Shown piece after piece: positions 12,430 through 23,619 of a DNA stretch of 64,000 nucleotides (within the stretch, counting starts at the first letter, position 1; every line of letters begins with the position of its first letter). A program made the translations under genes and the position numbers. The stretch spans positions 25,946,230-26,010,229 of the forward strand of contig CM055817.1 of the NCBI GenBank assembly GCA_029582265.1, given 5' to 3'. Source of the stretch: Zoroaster sp. YZ-2022 (taxonomy: Eukaryota; Echinodermata; Asteroidea; Forcipulatida; Zoroasteridae). The notes under the pieces are model-generated. The model made no database searches. It was not told the origin of the DNA and saw only the letters and a program-made list of their open reading frames with translations.

Positions 12430-13150
12430 ATTTGCTCTCAACTTGGCATATTTGCCAGAGTATAACTGTATCTGGTCAATGTATGCAATGCACACTAACT
12501 ATGGGCAATACACTCTAAATAACGAAGTGCTTGAATATATAGCACCTCTAGTGCAGTCACTACTACAAGCTCCTAAAAAAGTGGTAAAATTAGCACTTCA
12601 GGTGCTATATTCAGCACTTCAAGTGTTACTTTGCATTAAGGCATTCTCTACAACGAAGTGCTGACATGCAGCAAAATCTCTCAGTGCAATCCACACATAC
12701 AGCTCCCAAAAGTGCCAAATTTAAACTTGAGGTGCTATATTCAGCACTTCAAGTGTACTTTGCATGCACTCTAAACGAAGCTGAATATAGCACCTCGAGG
12801 TGCAGTGGGACCATATTTCTCAGCCTCTAAAAGTGCAAAGGTTGGCACTTGAGGTTATATTCAACACTTCGAGTGTACTTTGCATATGCACTTCTAAAAC
12901 GAAGTGCTGAATATAGCACCTCTAGTGCAGTCACTATAAAGTTCTAAAAAAGTGCTAAACTTAGCACTTGAGGTGCTATATTCAGCACTTCGAGTGTACT
13001 TTGCATATGCACTCCAAAAACGAAGTGCTGAATAGCACCTCGGTGCAGTCACTATACAAGCTCTAAAAAGTGCTAAATTAGACCTTGAGGTGCTATATTC
13101 AGCACTTCGAGTGTACTTTGCATATGCACCAAAACGAAGTGCTGAATAGT
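12430..13150. repeat. Foldback satellite, ~6 units of ~120 bp
   Basis: Each unit contains CGAAGTGCTGAATATAGCAC and, ~90 bp further, its complement GTGCTATATTCAGCACTTCG, so every unit can form a long hairpin. The array lies in intron 1 of gene copy A and is absent from the same intron of copy B, so it arose after the duplication. Confidence 0.9.
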
Positions 13151-13249
13151 TTTAGAATGTAGGAAAGTGTTGAATACCAGCAGCAGTTTTCACTACTTAT
13201 TCACAAAACTTGACTTATACATCGAGACAAATATATGTAAATGTTTGAA

Positions 13250-13500
13250 ATATTTAACACTGTTTGCGGTCACACCATGTAAAATTTCCTTCATGAGTAG
13301 TACGTGGTTCTAAAACAACCACTTTGTTATAAATCGACGTTTCGATCAGTATGGTTTGACTGTTTTCGGAGAATGCTAGACTAAAAACCTCGAGTTGTAA
13401 CCAACTGGTTCTTTTGAGAACCAATTACCAAATTGTAATTTTTACATGGTGTCACCGGCAAGGTCTTAACTTATCCTTTCACCATGCTAAGCTGAAAGTC
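13250..13500. mobile_element. Inverted pair of PLE terminal sequences (in intron 1, copy A)
   Basis: Left half reads GCGGTCACACCATGTAAAAT and TCGACGTTTCGATCAGTATG. The right half holds the complementary elements, CTCGAGTTGTAACCAACTGG and TACATGGTGTCACCGGCAAG. These are the conserved end of the PLE at 27652-29238. An equivalent pair sits at the same place in copy B (30925-31168), next to the exon-1 donor. Confidence 0.75.
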
Positions 13501-13511
13501 TTACTTCACTT

Positions 13512-13570
13512 TCAATATTATTTGCATGTATGAAAGGACACCACTCATGAGCATTCCCACAAAAAGCCAT
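13512..13570 (-). pseudogene. Copy A, exon 1: damaged signal-peptide exon
   Basis: Aligns base for base with 31177-31240. Two T are missing from the run after ATGGC and another base is missing downstream. The frame is restored only at HANNIE. The translated start MAFCGNAHEWCPF has lost the hydrophobic core seen in copy B (MAFFVGMLIIVSLFL), so secretion would fail if the sequence is correct. The donor is also weakened (GAAAGTGAAGTAAG instead of GAAGGTAAGTAAG). Confidence 0.7.
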
Positions 13571-13900
13571 TCTGAAAGCTGTTCAGGTCACCAATGTGAT
13601 TATGAGAAAACTCCACGGCACTGCTTTTTGCTGGAACAAATCAATTTTGCAGTTTAAAAAATGTGGCGTGGAGGTCTGCGGTAATGTACAATTGTGTTAT
13701 CGCTGATAATGATTGATTATCTGTCACTGAGGAAATGACACGTGTTTTCACATAAAACATATTTAATTATATATTGATTGTACGTAGTGTTTTTCTGTAA
13801 TTGGTTAACCCTCATGTATTGCTATATTAACAGTGACACTAATGGTTTAGTTCAACAACTAAATAATTCATTTAAATGAAACAATAGAGCAACTTCATAT
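13571..13900 (-). promoter_or_regulatory. Upstream region of copy A, conserved with copy B
   Basis: Matches 31241-31565 in order: ACCAATGTGRATTATGAGAA, TTAATTATATAYTGATTGTA and ATGGTTTAGTWYAACAACTA. It covers the probable 5' UTR and promoter of both genes. No TATA box is confidently placed. Confidence 0.55.
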
Positions 13901-14089
13901 TTCTCCAAAGTTTCTATAGTCAGTGGATTTCACAACAAACACTATACCTTTTTTTAATTTGTTTTTGGAAAGGTTGCCAAACCACAAGGCTCTTAAATGC
14001 CCCTAAAGTGCAGGCTTCAACTAAAAGGAGGGGCGGATAATTAAAAAATAAAAAAAATACCTCAAATGTTGAAATTTGCTGTCGCCTGA

Positions 14090-14725
14090 CGCTGGTTACT
14101 CTAATCTAAGATGTACATTCACATTGCTCTTGAATGTCCGGAGGCTATACACTGGAGAAAGCAGCAGCAGCATGATTTTTGCGCGCACATGTATCCGGGA
14201 GAGTTCCACACTGCTGTTGCTCGTGGAAAAAAAACTGCTCTCGTGGGAGGTAGTACGCCAGAGTGTACTTTGTAAGGTGTAACGATGGGCTGATGCCAAT
14301 TGACGTGTTTCACGCATTGAGATCTTAAACGGTGGAACGAGCTTGGAAATACCCGAGGAGCAGCCTGCGACATATATGAAACAGACAAGCAGTACCAACT
14401 GTTCTACGGCGACCTCAAGATAGTCCAAGAGAAATTTGCAGCCAAATCTATCCAACCCAGATAACATAATCTCCTCTGAACCTTGTCTAACATCCGAAGA
14501 TAACAATCTGGAGCACCTGCCCAAATGTGCGAACAGTACTAAATAAGTAGTTGAATGGAAGTCAATAAATACAAAGAGAGCACTGGGAGGGATGAATTTC
14601 TAGCACGAGATGGGCAACCAACACGCATAGCGGCAGACTTAGCAATACCAGAGACATGTTTCCAACTAAGATCTGAAGAGATCTCATACCCATACCCCAT
14701 GTGAACGGCAGGAAAGTTCCTCATT
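14090..14725 (-). mobile_element. LINE fragment (C-terminal region of reverse-transcriptase ORF)
   Basis: Frame-interrupted minus-strand text matches the tail of Jockey/CR1-type ORF2 proteins. It reads in order GYEISSDLSWKHVSGIAKSA, then a segment ending HIWAGAPDCYLRML, then VLPPTRAVFFPRATAVWNS. The last is the usual F-x-PR-x-x-x-WN-S block near the C-terminus. The catalytic domain is missing. At least two frameshifts make it dead. Confidence 0.75.
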
Positions 14726-14749
14726 AGATCTTTGATACACTAATCAATT

Positions 14750-16110
14750 TTGTCGTGCGGTCATTTTGTCGTTCTCAGACCTGACAGGGGGGCGGAGTTT
14801 ATTTGTCCCTCTCCGTATTTTCTGTATTCTTCAGCAGATGTTCATGAAACTTTGAAGGGTTTGCTCCAGTTTGGCATGATCTAACGAAAGGCCATAACAA
14901 CTTCCACAGGTCACCGTAAAGGCGCGCTACATATTTTTTTCCCTCAGTTTTGCAAAAACATAGTATGTTTTCCATAACTTCCTTAATTTGTATCCATTGG
15001 CCATAACGGTTGTTTTTTCAGTACATGCAACACTGTGACGTCACATAGATCCCCGGTAGAGGGCGTGCTATAACCAGCAAAATTTGGAGTCACATTATTA
15101 CTGAATGTTGTATCAAAAAAAATTGAGTATACCATTTGAATGTAATTGCGGCCATATTTTAAATTTCATAATGCATTGGAAGTGCTCACATGACTCAATG
15201 TTGTCCAGTTCAGAGTTTGAAAGTTGACAACAAAAACCGAAAAACACTTATTACATGTCTTAGAGTATCAACAAATCTAGTATGTTTTGCAAAACAGTGG
15301 TAATTCAATTGGACATGTTCGAAATAAACGGTTGTCACGTCAACCATGAAAAACCATTTTCGCTGAGTTTTTGCGTAAGATGGTGCCAAAGAATACCTAC
15401 TCTAAACATTATAAGTCAGTTTAACAATTTTGGGAATTGTTTACATTAAATGAGTTTGACAGTTAATATTTGTTTGTTTTTGTCAACTTTTAATTTGTAT
15501 TCTCTACAATAAACAATAAACCCAATATTCCACAGTCAACAAAATACAAATAATTCATTATTCAGATACTAATTCATTAAACAATCGGTTACAAGTGTAT
15601 TGCTGATATTAAATAGTTTATTGCTACACAAGTATAATAATATTTATTGACTGAACGTTCGGAGAACATATACATGATAATAAATTGTTTTAAAAGCAAT
15701 TTAGTACTTTCTCATTAACGACAGAGTGCACATAATCTGAAACTTTCACACGATTGTACCCTAACCATATTAGGCCTTTGGGCGAAGTGGGGGGAGCAAT
15801 GACCCATATGGTATTATTTATTATTGTTTTAATTTTTTATATCTCCAGAATGCATTAAACGATTGCACTTTTCTTAACTATTCGTCCACCTGAGTTGTCA
15901 CCTTTAGTGACTACCAGATTTGTTTAGAGTAAAAGACATTGATATGATAGTAGCATTGGTGATATGTTCTAGTTTTTAGATGAACTCAATGACTGGAGCT
16001 CATCTAAAACTAGAAACCGAGTCATACTCTGACGAAAGTCTGCACTGATTTTAACGATACTGTCCCTTCAATGAAGCTGCTTGTTATAATTATAACGTAG
16101 GATTTGAGGC
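14750..16110. other. No gene seen; holds a dispersed repeat
   Basis: About 15060-15400 is related, in opposite orientation, to 24400-24690. Shared text includes AATGCATTGGAAGTG and ACATGACTCAATG against their complements. The remainder is AT-rich and unassigned. Confidence 0.5.
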
Positions 16111-16114
16111 TTTG

Positions 16115-16420
16115 CATGGTGGAGATAGATGTTCTTGAGTTATTTTAGGTACACCATGTTAATGATCCTTTTTGGAGAAAACAAATGATGGCTCTGAAAG
16201 GAGCCGGTTGGTTTGTTCTCAACGTTTCGACTAGTCTGCCCTAGATGACGATGACGATGACTAGAGCAGACTAGTCAAAACGTTGAGAACAACCAACCGG
16301 CTGCTTTCAACAGTCACTTTCAGCTCACAAATTGAAACATTTTTCATTAAATGAGTGATTAGAATCAAAATGTTTTGTCTTCTGTTTGAAACTTGACAAG
16401 ACCTCGGACTTATGTTTCTT
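16115..16420. mobile_element. Inverted pair related to PLE ends
   Basis: Arms at 16202-16244 and 16261-16302 pair over ~40 bp (AGCCGGTTGGTTTGTTCTCA and its complement) around a loop of GACGAT repeats. The arms contain CAACGTTTCGACTAGTCTG, a diverged form of the PLE end motif. GTACACCATGTTAATG at 16150 corresponds to the PLE text GACACCATGTG. Confidence 0.6.
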
Positions 16421-16424
16421 TTGC

Positions 16425-16905
16425 TGTTCAGTATATTCCTCCAGGGAATGTTTTTACTGACGCTGGGCATGTATTATTTAAGTACACGGATTTCCATAGG
16501 CTTGGAAATGGATTTGTTTGACTGATAGAGGTCTTGTGCGCACAGAGTGGGGGAAAACACAAGATGAAACAACCAAAGGACTCCGTAAACAAATTGATAA
16601 AAATAAATACAAATACAAATACATTAATTAATTAAATATTACTGATTAATCACACACATAACGTATCTTATTTTAAGTAAAATAACAATAATTATTATTG
16701 TTTTTCCTGTACAAACGATTGGTTCTACCTGACCCTTATGGTTGATGATATTATCATGAATAGTAGCACTTTGATATTATGAGAATAATCCCCAAAGTAT
16801 CCAAATTCAATTTTGTATCCAGAAATTTCGATAAATACTGTCTATTTGTTGTTGATTCAGGAGACCGTCAAACACCATCAGATCGCTATAGCAGCCCCAC
16901 CATAC
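16425..16905. other. No gene seen
   Basis: AT-rich sequence immediately downstream (minus-strand sense) of the LamG-like exon; probably intron. Confidence 0.4.
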
Positions 16906-16909
16906 TTAC

Positions 16910-17530
16910 TAGGTGGAAACGTAGCAAAGTTCTCGCATGGGTTGGTCATGCCTATGTACAGCTTAGTGCAACCATCTGAACCCCCCCTAGGCTTATTAAT
17001 GGTTTCATCACTTGCCACAATTGTACCATTGACAAATAACTGTGTAATTGCACTGGTGACATTCACTGTTAAGGTCAATGAAACCATTGTTTGTCGGTAT
17101 CTTAAAAGGTGTTATATTTATGAGTTGTATGTTTATTTTCGGTGCGTACATCATACCAGAACATGTTTTTATGATACAAAAAAGGCAACACCCCTTGCTT
17201 TGTCTGTCTGTCCCCCAAAGCTTAGGAAATACCCCGCTGTTGTACCCAGTGAAGACTGATGACGTGTTGATCTTAAGCCAGAGAGACCATGTCACACTCT
17301 GAGAACTCACATGTTCCTGGGTCAGAGATACAATTCCACTGTTTTCGAAATTTCCAATAACCAGATATGACTCAATAGGGTGCATACACTGCGCATGCGT
17401 GTTTAACTACGTCCCGGAGTTGGAACCATCTTCACCAAGTTCACAATCACCACCACCAAAATTTCAACCTCCTCGCTACTGACATTAGCAGTATCGCATT
17501 CTGTGACGTCACGATCCATTGGTCCTAAGG
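16910..17530 (-). pseudogene. LamG/concanavalin-like domain exon, frames broken
   Basis: Minus-strand text in three successive frames gives the expected order of a LamG-like jelly-roll domain. First ESYLVIGNFENSGIVSLT and VTWSLWLKI (17385 to ~17210). Then HKNMFWYDVRTENKHT. Then VNVTSAITQLFVNGTIVASD and KLYIGMTNP. The exon ends at a strong donor GTAAGTATGG (exon end 16910, phase 1). Upstream, 17400-17530 encodes Cys-containing text (ECDTANVSSEEV) that may be the start of the same exon. Such domains bind carbohydrates or proteins in extracellular and adhesion proteins. Two frameshifts mean either a pseudogene or assembly indels. It may belong to gene copy B, whose first exons lie at 30-31 kb; this is inference. 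Confidence 0.65.
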
Positions 17531-17640
17531 TTCGATGAAGCAACCCTTGGAGTTTCTGACCCAAAGCAATGAGACAGACCAAATAAAATAGCATTTATAG
17601 TGGATTACAATTATCATTATGATGATCTTTTTATCAAATT
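17523..17640. repeat. ~118-bp unit related to 21573-21755
   Basis: Shares TTATAGTGGATTACAATTAT and AATGAGACAGA with the two tandem units on the far side of the LINE at 17905-21540. On the minus strand the unit contains a polypyrimidine tract and AG, like an intron-exon border. Confidence 0.65.
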
Positions 17641-18474
17641 GAAATGTACCAACATTTAGATTAAACATTCTCAGAACGTTTGAGTAGTTAGTTTGGTAAT
17701 GTATTCTTTGTTTGTAATTTGTAAGCATCTAGTTCTGAAATTGCACCCAGTGTCTTCATGATAGGCAATTTGGCGTCCAATGAGTTATGATACTACGCGT
17801 TTGTGTTCTTCTGTGAACCAATGATCGCTGGAGATATTGCGAACACACGCCCGTCAACACACAAACACGCCAGACGCAACACAAAGTCGCTTCCATTATG
17901 CCTAGTTTTAGTTTCAGTTTACATTTATTTCCATACTGTCACAAAGAAAGTGATATAATAAACAGAGTAGTCTGCTTATAAATGGGGCGAGGAAGCCAAG
18001 GCTTGTAGAAAATCGGCCTATGGACAGACAAAGACCAAGACAAACGGAAAAGCAGAGGACGTACAAATTATGAGCAAAATATTTTACAATATAACAAAAC
18101 GCTTAATTAACTGTAATGAGATGAAAATAATATTTTTGGAGAGGGATAAATGATGATGTACCTCGCAAAGCAACAATGGAAAGAAAGCTATGTACATACT
18201 GGGACATAATGACTCATTTGAAGGAGGTTTTAAAACGGTCCACGGACGGTTGACCTTTTATTTCTTCGTCAATGGCATTCCATATGCGAGGACCATAGAA
18301 ACGAAGGTGTTCATGGAATAGGAAAGGGGGTAAGGAACCAGGGAAGATTATGACAAAGATCTGGTTGAGTAGGAATGCAAGTCTTGGATAGAAGAAAAAT
18401 AACAAGAGAAGGTACTAGGAAGAAGATTTCTGGAATACTTGTACATAAATATCCCAGTGTGAAGTTTGTTTATG

Positions 18475-20516
18475 TCAGAAAGTGTGAGGTGGTTGAGCTG
18501 TGCAAAAAAGTGGTGCAGGTGTGCACGAGGATGGAAGAAGTACAAACACGGATAGCCGTTTTTGAGTGACAATGAGGGAGTGCAGTTTGTTATTGCTTGA
18601 CCGAGCCCAAGCAATATTACAGTAGTTTAAGTAGGGCAGAATAAGAGTATTATAGAGTAAGACCATAGAAAAGGGCGGGAGAAAAGGACGCAGTTTAGAC
18701 ATAACACCGGTATTACGAGAAGTGATTTTGTGAGAGAAGAAATGTGATCAGACCAGGAAAGTTTGTGATCAATAATGACACCAAGAAACTTTGTGGAGTA
18801 GACCCTGGTGATAAGGAACGTTGTCTATAAAAATAGGTGGAAGGTCAAGATTGATGGAGAGATTAGACTTGGAGAAAGAAATATAAAGTTGGTTTTGGAA
18901 TGGTTTAAAGACAGTTTATTTGCCTTTAACCACATAGAGACTCAAAGCAAGTTCAGAATTCAGAGTGTGGATCAGAGTAGCAGAGTTAGGAATGGAATGG
19001 AAAATAGTTGTGTCATCAGCAAATAGTGTGAATGATAATAAGGATGAAGAAAGATACAAATCATTGATGTGAGAAGTAATAAAGAGGACCAGAAATGGAG
19101 CCTTGGGGCATACCATGATAAATATTAAGATGGCAAGAGTCGTATTTATTAAACGTGTAAAATTATTGCCTGTTGTTAAGATAATCAACCGAACCATTGA
19201 AGAGCGACTCCTCTGACCCCATAGTGCTCCAGCTTGGAAAGAAGAATAGTATGGTCGATTGTATCGAAGGCTTTAGAGAGATCCAATGAATACGGCCAGT
19301 AGTAAGGAGTTTGTTCCTAATGCCCCAGTCACATTTGCCAAGGCGGCCGTAGGCTCTATAATATCTACGGCCAGTAGCAATTATCGGGCCGCCGCAGCAT
19401 TCCCACAGTGTCATACACTAGCAGTCACATATGTAAAGGTAGCCGCACGGCGTATTTAAAATTTTTGGCGACAGAAACCTCCGGCTGCCGTACGGCCTTT
19501 TGAAGTGATGACGCACGGTTGCCTCAAGGCGACCCTGCGGCGGCCGTAGGGGTTTTGACAAATAGCAAGGCAGACCTCACGGTCGCCATTACGGTCGCCA
19601 CAGGAGACCCTACGGCGACCGTGCACGGTACCGTAGGGCCGCCTTGAGGCTGCCCATGGTGGCCGTGGGACTTCCTGCAACCGCCGCAATATTTTGGGGT
19701 CCACAAAAGTCATAACACCCTAGGGCAAGCGTACGGCAAACGCAAGGCCACCGTACGGCCAATGTATGGTCGACGTGGAACCGCCTACGGCATGGCTACG
19801 GCGTGTCTAATTGCTACGGCGAACCTGGAAAAGAAAATAGTTATAACGCGGCGCTATAATCTCACGGCGACCCCTACGGTCCGTAAAAGATAGGGATACG
19901 CCCTAAGGCCACCCTGAGGCCACCGCAAATCCTCTGCGGCCGCCGCAGGTATCTCTCCATTTTTGGGGTCTACGGCTGCCGTATCCTAGCCGTAGGGCAG
20001 ATGTGACTGGGGCATAAGGGCAGTAATAACTTTGTCAATGAACTCGATTAGAGCCACATCAGTGGAATGTTTACTGCCAAAGCCATATTGCTGATCACAT
20101 AGAAGATGAAATTTAGAGATGAAAGTGTAAAGACGATTATAAACAAATCTCTCTAGAAGTTTAGAAAAACAAGGAAGAATGGAAATAGGTCTATAGTTGC
20201 CGACTTCTTTATTGTCCCCACTTTTAAAGATAGGAACAACTTTAGCGACTTTAAGATTCAGAGGAACAGATCCAGAGAGAAAGGAAAGATTGAAGATGTA
20301 AGCAAGAGGCTCAGCAATGAGAGAAATGATAGACTTAACAATAGAAGAACTAATGCCATCGAAGCCGGGACTGGTATTAGTCTTCAGTGTATCGCAGACA
20401 CGTATTATTTCTGCTGCATTAGTTGGAGTGAGAAAGAAAGAGAAAGCATTGAATTGTGCAAGTAGTTCGAAAGTGAGCGTGGTGGAGAGGAATTTTAGTA
20501 GCCAATGAGGGACCAA
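18475..20516 (-). pseudogene. LINE ORF2, reverse-transcriptase part (split by MITE)
   Basis: Before the MITE: NTSPGFDGISSSIVKS, VPIFKSGDN and NYRPISILPCFSKLLERFVY, then QQYGFGSKHSTDVALIEF. After it, the other half of the domain: a D-L-S-K-A-F-D block readable in a shifted frame near 19290-19250, then FADDTTIF (catalytic Asp pair) near 19030. Thumb text follows (ILPYLNYCNIAWA near 18635). The polymerase would copy the element RNA at the nicked target. Frameshifts lie between each block. Confidence 0.8.
19321..20014. mobile_element. GC-rich MITE (694 bp) nested in the LINE
   Basis: TIRs: TGCCCCAGTCACATTTGCC at the left, and the complement TGCCCCAGTCACATCTGCC at the right. Each end is flanked by TAA (19318-19320 and 20015-20017), the TWA target duplication of PIF/Harbinger elements. 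The interior is much richer in G+C than its surroundings and made of degenerate CGGCNGCCGTACGG-type repeats. No transposase is encoded. Removing it together with one TAA rejoins the reverse-transcriptase reading frame, which proves it came in after the LINE. Confidence 0.88.
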
Positions 20517-20624
20517 TGTTAGTAAATAAAGAATTGAAGGAATTTGGCAATGTCAGCAGGATTGGAATACAGACGTCACCATCAGTGAACTCGTCAGGAA
20601 AAGACGTCTGCTTCTTCTTTTTAC

Positions 20625-21515
20625 CTAGGATACCATTGATTTCCTGCCATAATTGCTAAGACTCGATTTACGGAGATCCAATCTATAGGCGTAATAATCT
20701 TGTTTCGCTTTCCGAACAGTAGCGGTAAGGCGATTACGGAAAGTTTTATAATTACGCTCATTAACCTCGTTAGGATTACGTAGGAAACGCCTGTAAAGCC
20801 TGTTTTTATAACGACAATAATCAATAATAGATTGGTTAATCCAAGGCTGGTTTTTATTGGTACCGCCAAGTGTTTTGGTAATGTAAGGAAAGTGAAGATT
20901 ATACCGAGAAGTGAGAATAGAGAGGAAGGAATCGTAAGCTGCGTCAGATTGATCACTTTCATAGACTTGGTGCCAATCAGCACCAGCTATGTCTGATTGG
21001 AAGGAACGAATGGTAGCAGGAATAATGTTCCTTGTAGTGAAAGACTTCTGAGGAGTGGTCTTGGCGTTTGAAAAGCAAGAAGAAGTTATCTGAAAGAGAG
21101 GAAAATTATCAGAAATATCAGAGTAAAAGATTCCAGCTAGTATATCCTGATCAGAATTAGTTAGTATATTGTCAATAAGTGTAGCAGTGTGAGGTGTGAT
21201 GCGAGTAGGTTTGTCAATTAGAGTGTGAAAGCCATTAGCGAAGACGGAATTAAAAAAATCGTCAGTAGGCTGATGCTCCGAACAATTGAGTAGATTTAAG
21301 TTGAAATCACCCATTATGTAACACAGCTTCCTTTCGTTTGTAATGACATTTAAACAAGAATCAAAATAAGCATTTAATTTGTCAAGGGAACTACCCGGAG
21401 CTCGATAGACATTGCCGACAATGATGCTACAGGCATGGTCGCGTTGAATTTCAATAAAAACAGATTCAAAATCACCTGAAGTAGAACCGAGGTCACCACG
21501 AATTTTGAAATTCAA
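20625..21515 (-). pseudogene. LINE ORF2, endonuclease part
   Basis: A 296-codon open frame. Residues ~31-46 read IIVGNVYRAPGSS and residues 67-73 MGDFNLN, the DNase-I-like fold motifs of LINE endonucleases that nick target DNA. SDISDNFPLF is the degenerate S-D-H motif, with N in place of the catalytic His, so nicking activity is doubtful. The N-terminal catalytic Asn and Glu regions are absent from this frame. A linker follows that leads into the reverse transcriptase. Confidence 0.8.
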
Positions 21516-21572
21516 TAGATGAACAGAGATTTAAAACATATGCCCTCAACAGCTCATGCAAGTTGTGAGAAG

Positions 21573-21755
21573 TTAATACGGTTTATAGTGGATTTCAATT
21601 ATCATTATGATGACCTTGCATAATTATTTTTTAGGTCCGATGAAGAATCAACTGAGTTTTCTGGACCTAAAGAAATGAGACAGATCAAATTAATACGGTT
21701 TATAGTGGATTTCAATTATCATTATGATGACCTTGCATAATTATTGTTTAGGTCC
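21573..21755. repeat. Tandem ~118-bp units
   Basis: TAATACGGTTTATAGTGG starts at 21573 and again at 21691. Each is followed by the same text through CCTTGCATAATTATT. A third, diverged unit lies at 17523-17640. Confidence 0.8.
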
Positions 21756-21888
21756 AAATGTCTTGTTGGGTATTCAATTAATGACTTGCAGCTGATTCAC
21801 TCTTTTAAATTGTTTTGATGGACTTTAACTTTTTGTTTATGACGCAGCACTTTGGGGGTTTGTGTAGCGTGGGCGCTTTGATAATCTA

Positions 21889-21939
<51 letters not shown>

Positions 21940-21966
21940 TTTAGTATTATTATTATTATTATTGTT
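21889..21966. repeat. (ATT)n microsatellite
   Basis: About 24 ATT units with a TTTAG interruption. Confidence 0.95.
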
Positions 21967-21969
21967 ATA

Positions 21970-22640
21970 TATTTGCGTTTTTTGTCAACCGAGTGTATAG
22001 TTACCAATCAGTAAACTTTTGAAGGTAACGACTGATTTCTTGGGCATGGTTTGGTGATTTTGTGTTTTTTCAGTGCTGCTGTGACACCGAGTTCCCATTG
22101 TGATCTCACAAAACAGCGCCCTCGTGCGACAAGGATAAGCTTGACTTTAAAAGAAAATAAACAATATACTCAATCTTCACTTTTCGTCAAAAATAGACTT
22201 CCCGTTTTGTTTCAACTATCCAGAAGCTTGGATAGATGTTAAAACATGTATATAATATTGCACTTTATATTCCCTTTAATGCTTTTTATCTTTGGTATCA
22301 TAAAAAGTGCAGACAAATTTACGTAAACAAGTCGATGTTCATTTTGATATCGTGCATTCATTCAATTATAAATATTTTGGGTACTGTATATAGGCCTGTT
22401 TCTAAAGATTTGAAGCTTGTTGATCAAATTGATCTCCAAGCATGTCCACTGTTTTTCTTTCTCTCTAGTATAACAAAAGTAAGCTAAAACCTCAACTATT
22501 TTGTTGGAGACACAGCATTGCTAGTTATCGAGCTCAGCCAATTGCGCCTAGTAACTCCACAATTTTTATACTCGCCCACAAACATTTTTGCCCTGATTAT
22601 ATTTACTCCATGTCGTCTACCAGACCTTTAAAAACAACCT
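21970..22640. other. No gene seen
   Basis: Short open frames only, none with recognisable motifs. Confidence 0.4.
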
Positions 22641-22654
22641 TAACAATTGGAAAA

Positions 22655-22735
22655 TTTGCTGCTGCTGGACTCGAACCCGCGACCTCTCGAATACCGTACC
22701 AGTGCTCTACCAACTGAGCTAATCAGCCCTATGTT
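22655..22735 (-). other. tRNA-like sequence (tRNA pseudogene or SINE head)
   Basis: The minus strand reads GGGCTGATTAGCTCAGTTGG then TAGAGC (A-box and D-arm) and GCGGGTTCGAGTCC (B-box and T-arm). The anticodon stem pairs poorly and the loop (ACGGTAT) lacks U33. The 3' side does not fully pair with GGGCTGA. So it looks like a degenerate tRNA or a SINE head with an internal RNA polymerase III promoter, not a working tRNA gene. Confidence 0.6.
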
Positions 22736-22739
22736 GGTG

Positions 22740-23320
22740 GGCGGTCCACTTATGCCAATTATCTATTGCTCTATGGGGCCAGGTCAGAGGCCAAACCATA
22801 TATGCCGAGTAGCCAGGGATCAAGCCCCGGTTCAGATGCAAACAACCTGGGTAACGGATCAACTTGGATCAAGATCAACTTGGGACACAGGCCTTTTACG
22901 TGGTTGTACACAAAATAGTTTTTTGTAAATACTGGTAGAGTGAGTGATCTCTCAGCGGAGTCACTGATACAAGTCCAGCATACAGCAACACGTTTATAAA
23001 AAAAGCTATGTTTTAAAACTGAAAATGATATTGTTTTCGAAGTACTTAGAGTGAAGGTCAGAGAAAAGGACGAGCTAAACATTGATATAAATGTACATAC
23101 ATTTGTACATTTACCTGCATCCAGGTTTATATAAAGGTAATTAAATTATAAGAATTTAAGATTTGTAATTAATTGAGTAGTATAAGGTTTTAAAGGTTAG
23201 TATAATTTGCCTTGAATACTTTAAAACGTTTTATTATTTCAATATTGCATAACACACTGACCAAACATGACACATGGTTATTTGATTTGATATGAAGCAA
23301 GCTGGGGATTATTTTGTTAA
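22740..23320. other. No gene seen
   Basis: Low-complexity AT-rich sequence; an imperfect AACTTGGATCAAGATCAACTTGG-like local repeat lies near 22858-22890. Confidence 0.4.
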
Positions 23321-23326
23321 AGCTTA

Positions 23327-23584
23327 GGGACAAGGGCCAAAGTCATGGTACAGCCAAGCCTTTGAGAAGCCCGGCCAGGCCCAGGCATTGCCCCTGCCTA
23401 CTGACCTATATAATGAGCTCTGCTTGCCTGGGCTAGGCCCTCCAGAAGCCCAGGTTATGTTGATTGGCAGGTACTGTATTGTTACAGGATTAGGACTCAC
23501 AAAAGACAATTAGGGGGCCAGGTAGCCTAGGCCTGGCCAGGCTTGTCAAAGGCTTGTCTGTACCGTGACTTTGGCCCTCCTCCC
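23327..23584. mobile_element. MITE family 2, copy 1 (258 bp)
   Basis: Ends are ~55-bp inverted repeats. The left begins GGGACAAGGGCCAAAGTCAT. The complement of the right begins GGGAGGAGGGCCAAAGTCAC. Both continue through AAGCCTTTGA. TTA flanks both ends (23324-23326 and 23585-23587), again a TWA-type duplication. Another copy is at 39108-39458. Confidence 0.85.
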
Positions 23585-23619
23585 TTATCTCGATTCGTGT
23601 GATTTCTGCAACAATCTGT

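Larger units (their letters stand above)
17905..21540 (-). mobile_element. CR1/Jockey-group LINE, interrupted by a MITE
   Basis: The minus strand carries an apurinic-type endonuclease region (21515-20625), a reverse transcriptase (20516 to ~18900, split by the insertion at 19321-20014) and a C-terminal tail ending GPRIWNAIDEEIKGQPSVDR (18290-18220). The 3' end near 17905 reads GGAAATAAATGTAAACTGAA, typical of a LINE terminus. Numerous frameshifts show it is not active in this form. The 5' end of the element is truncated or lacks its N-terminus. Confidence 0.88.

Noticed and set aside
16813..17259. 148-codon plus-strand open frame
   Set aside because: Antisense shadow of the LamG-like exon, which has domain motifs and a donor site.
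22655..22735. Functional tRNA gene
   Set aside because: A- and B-boxes are good, but the anticodon stem and loop and the acceptor stem do not pair correctly.
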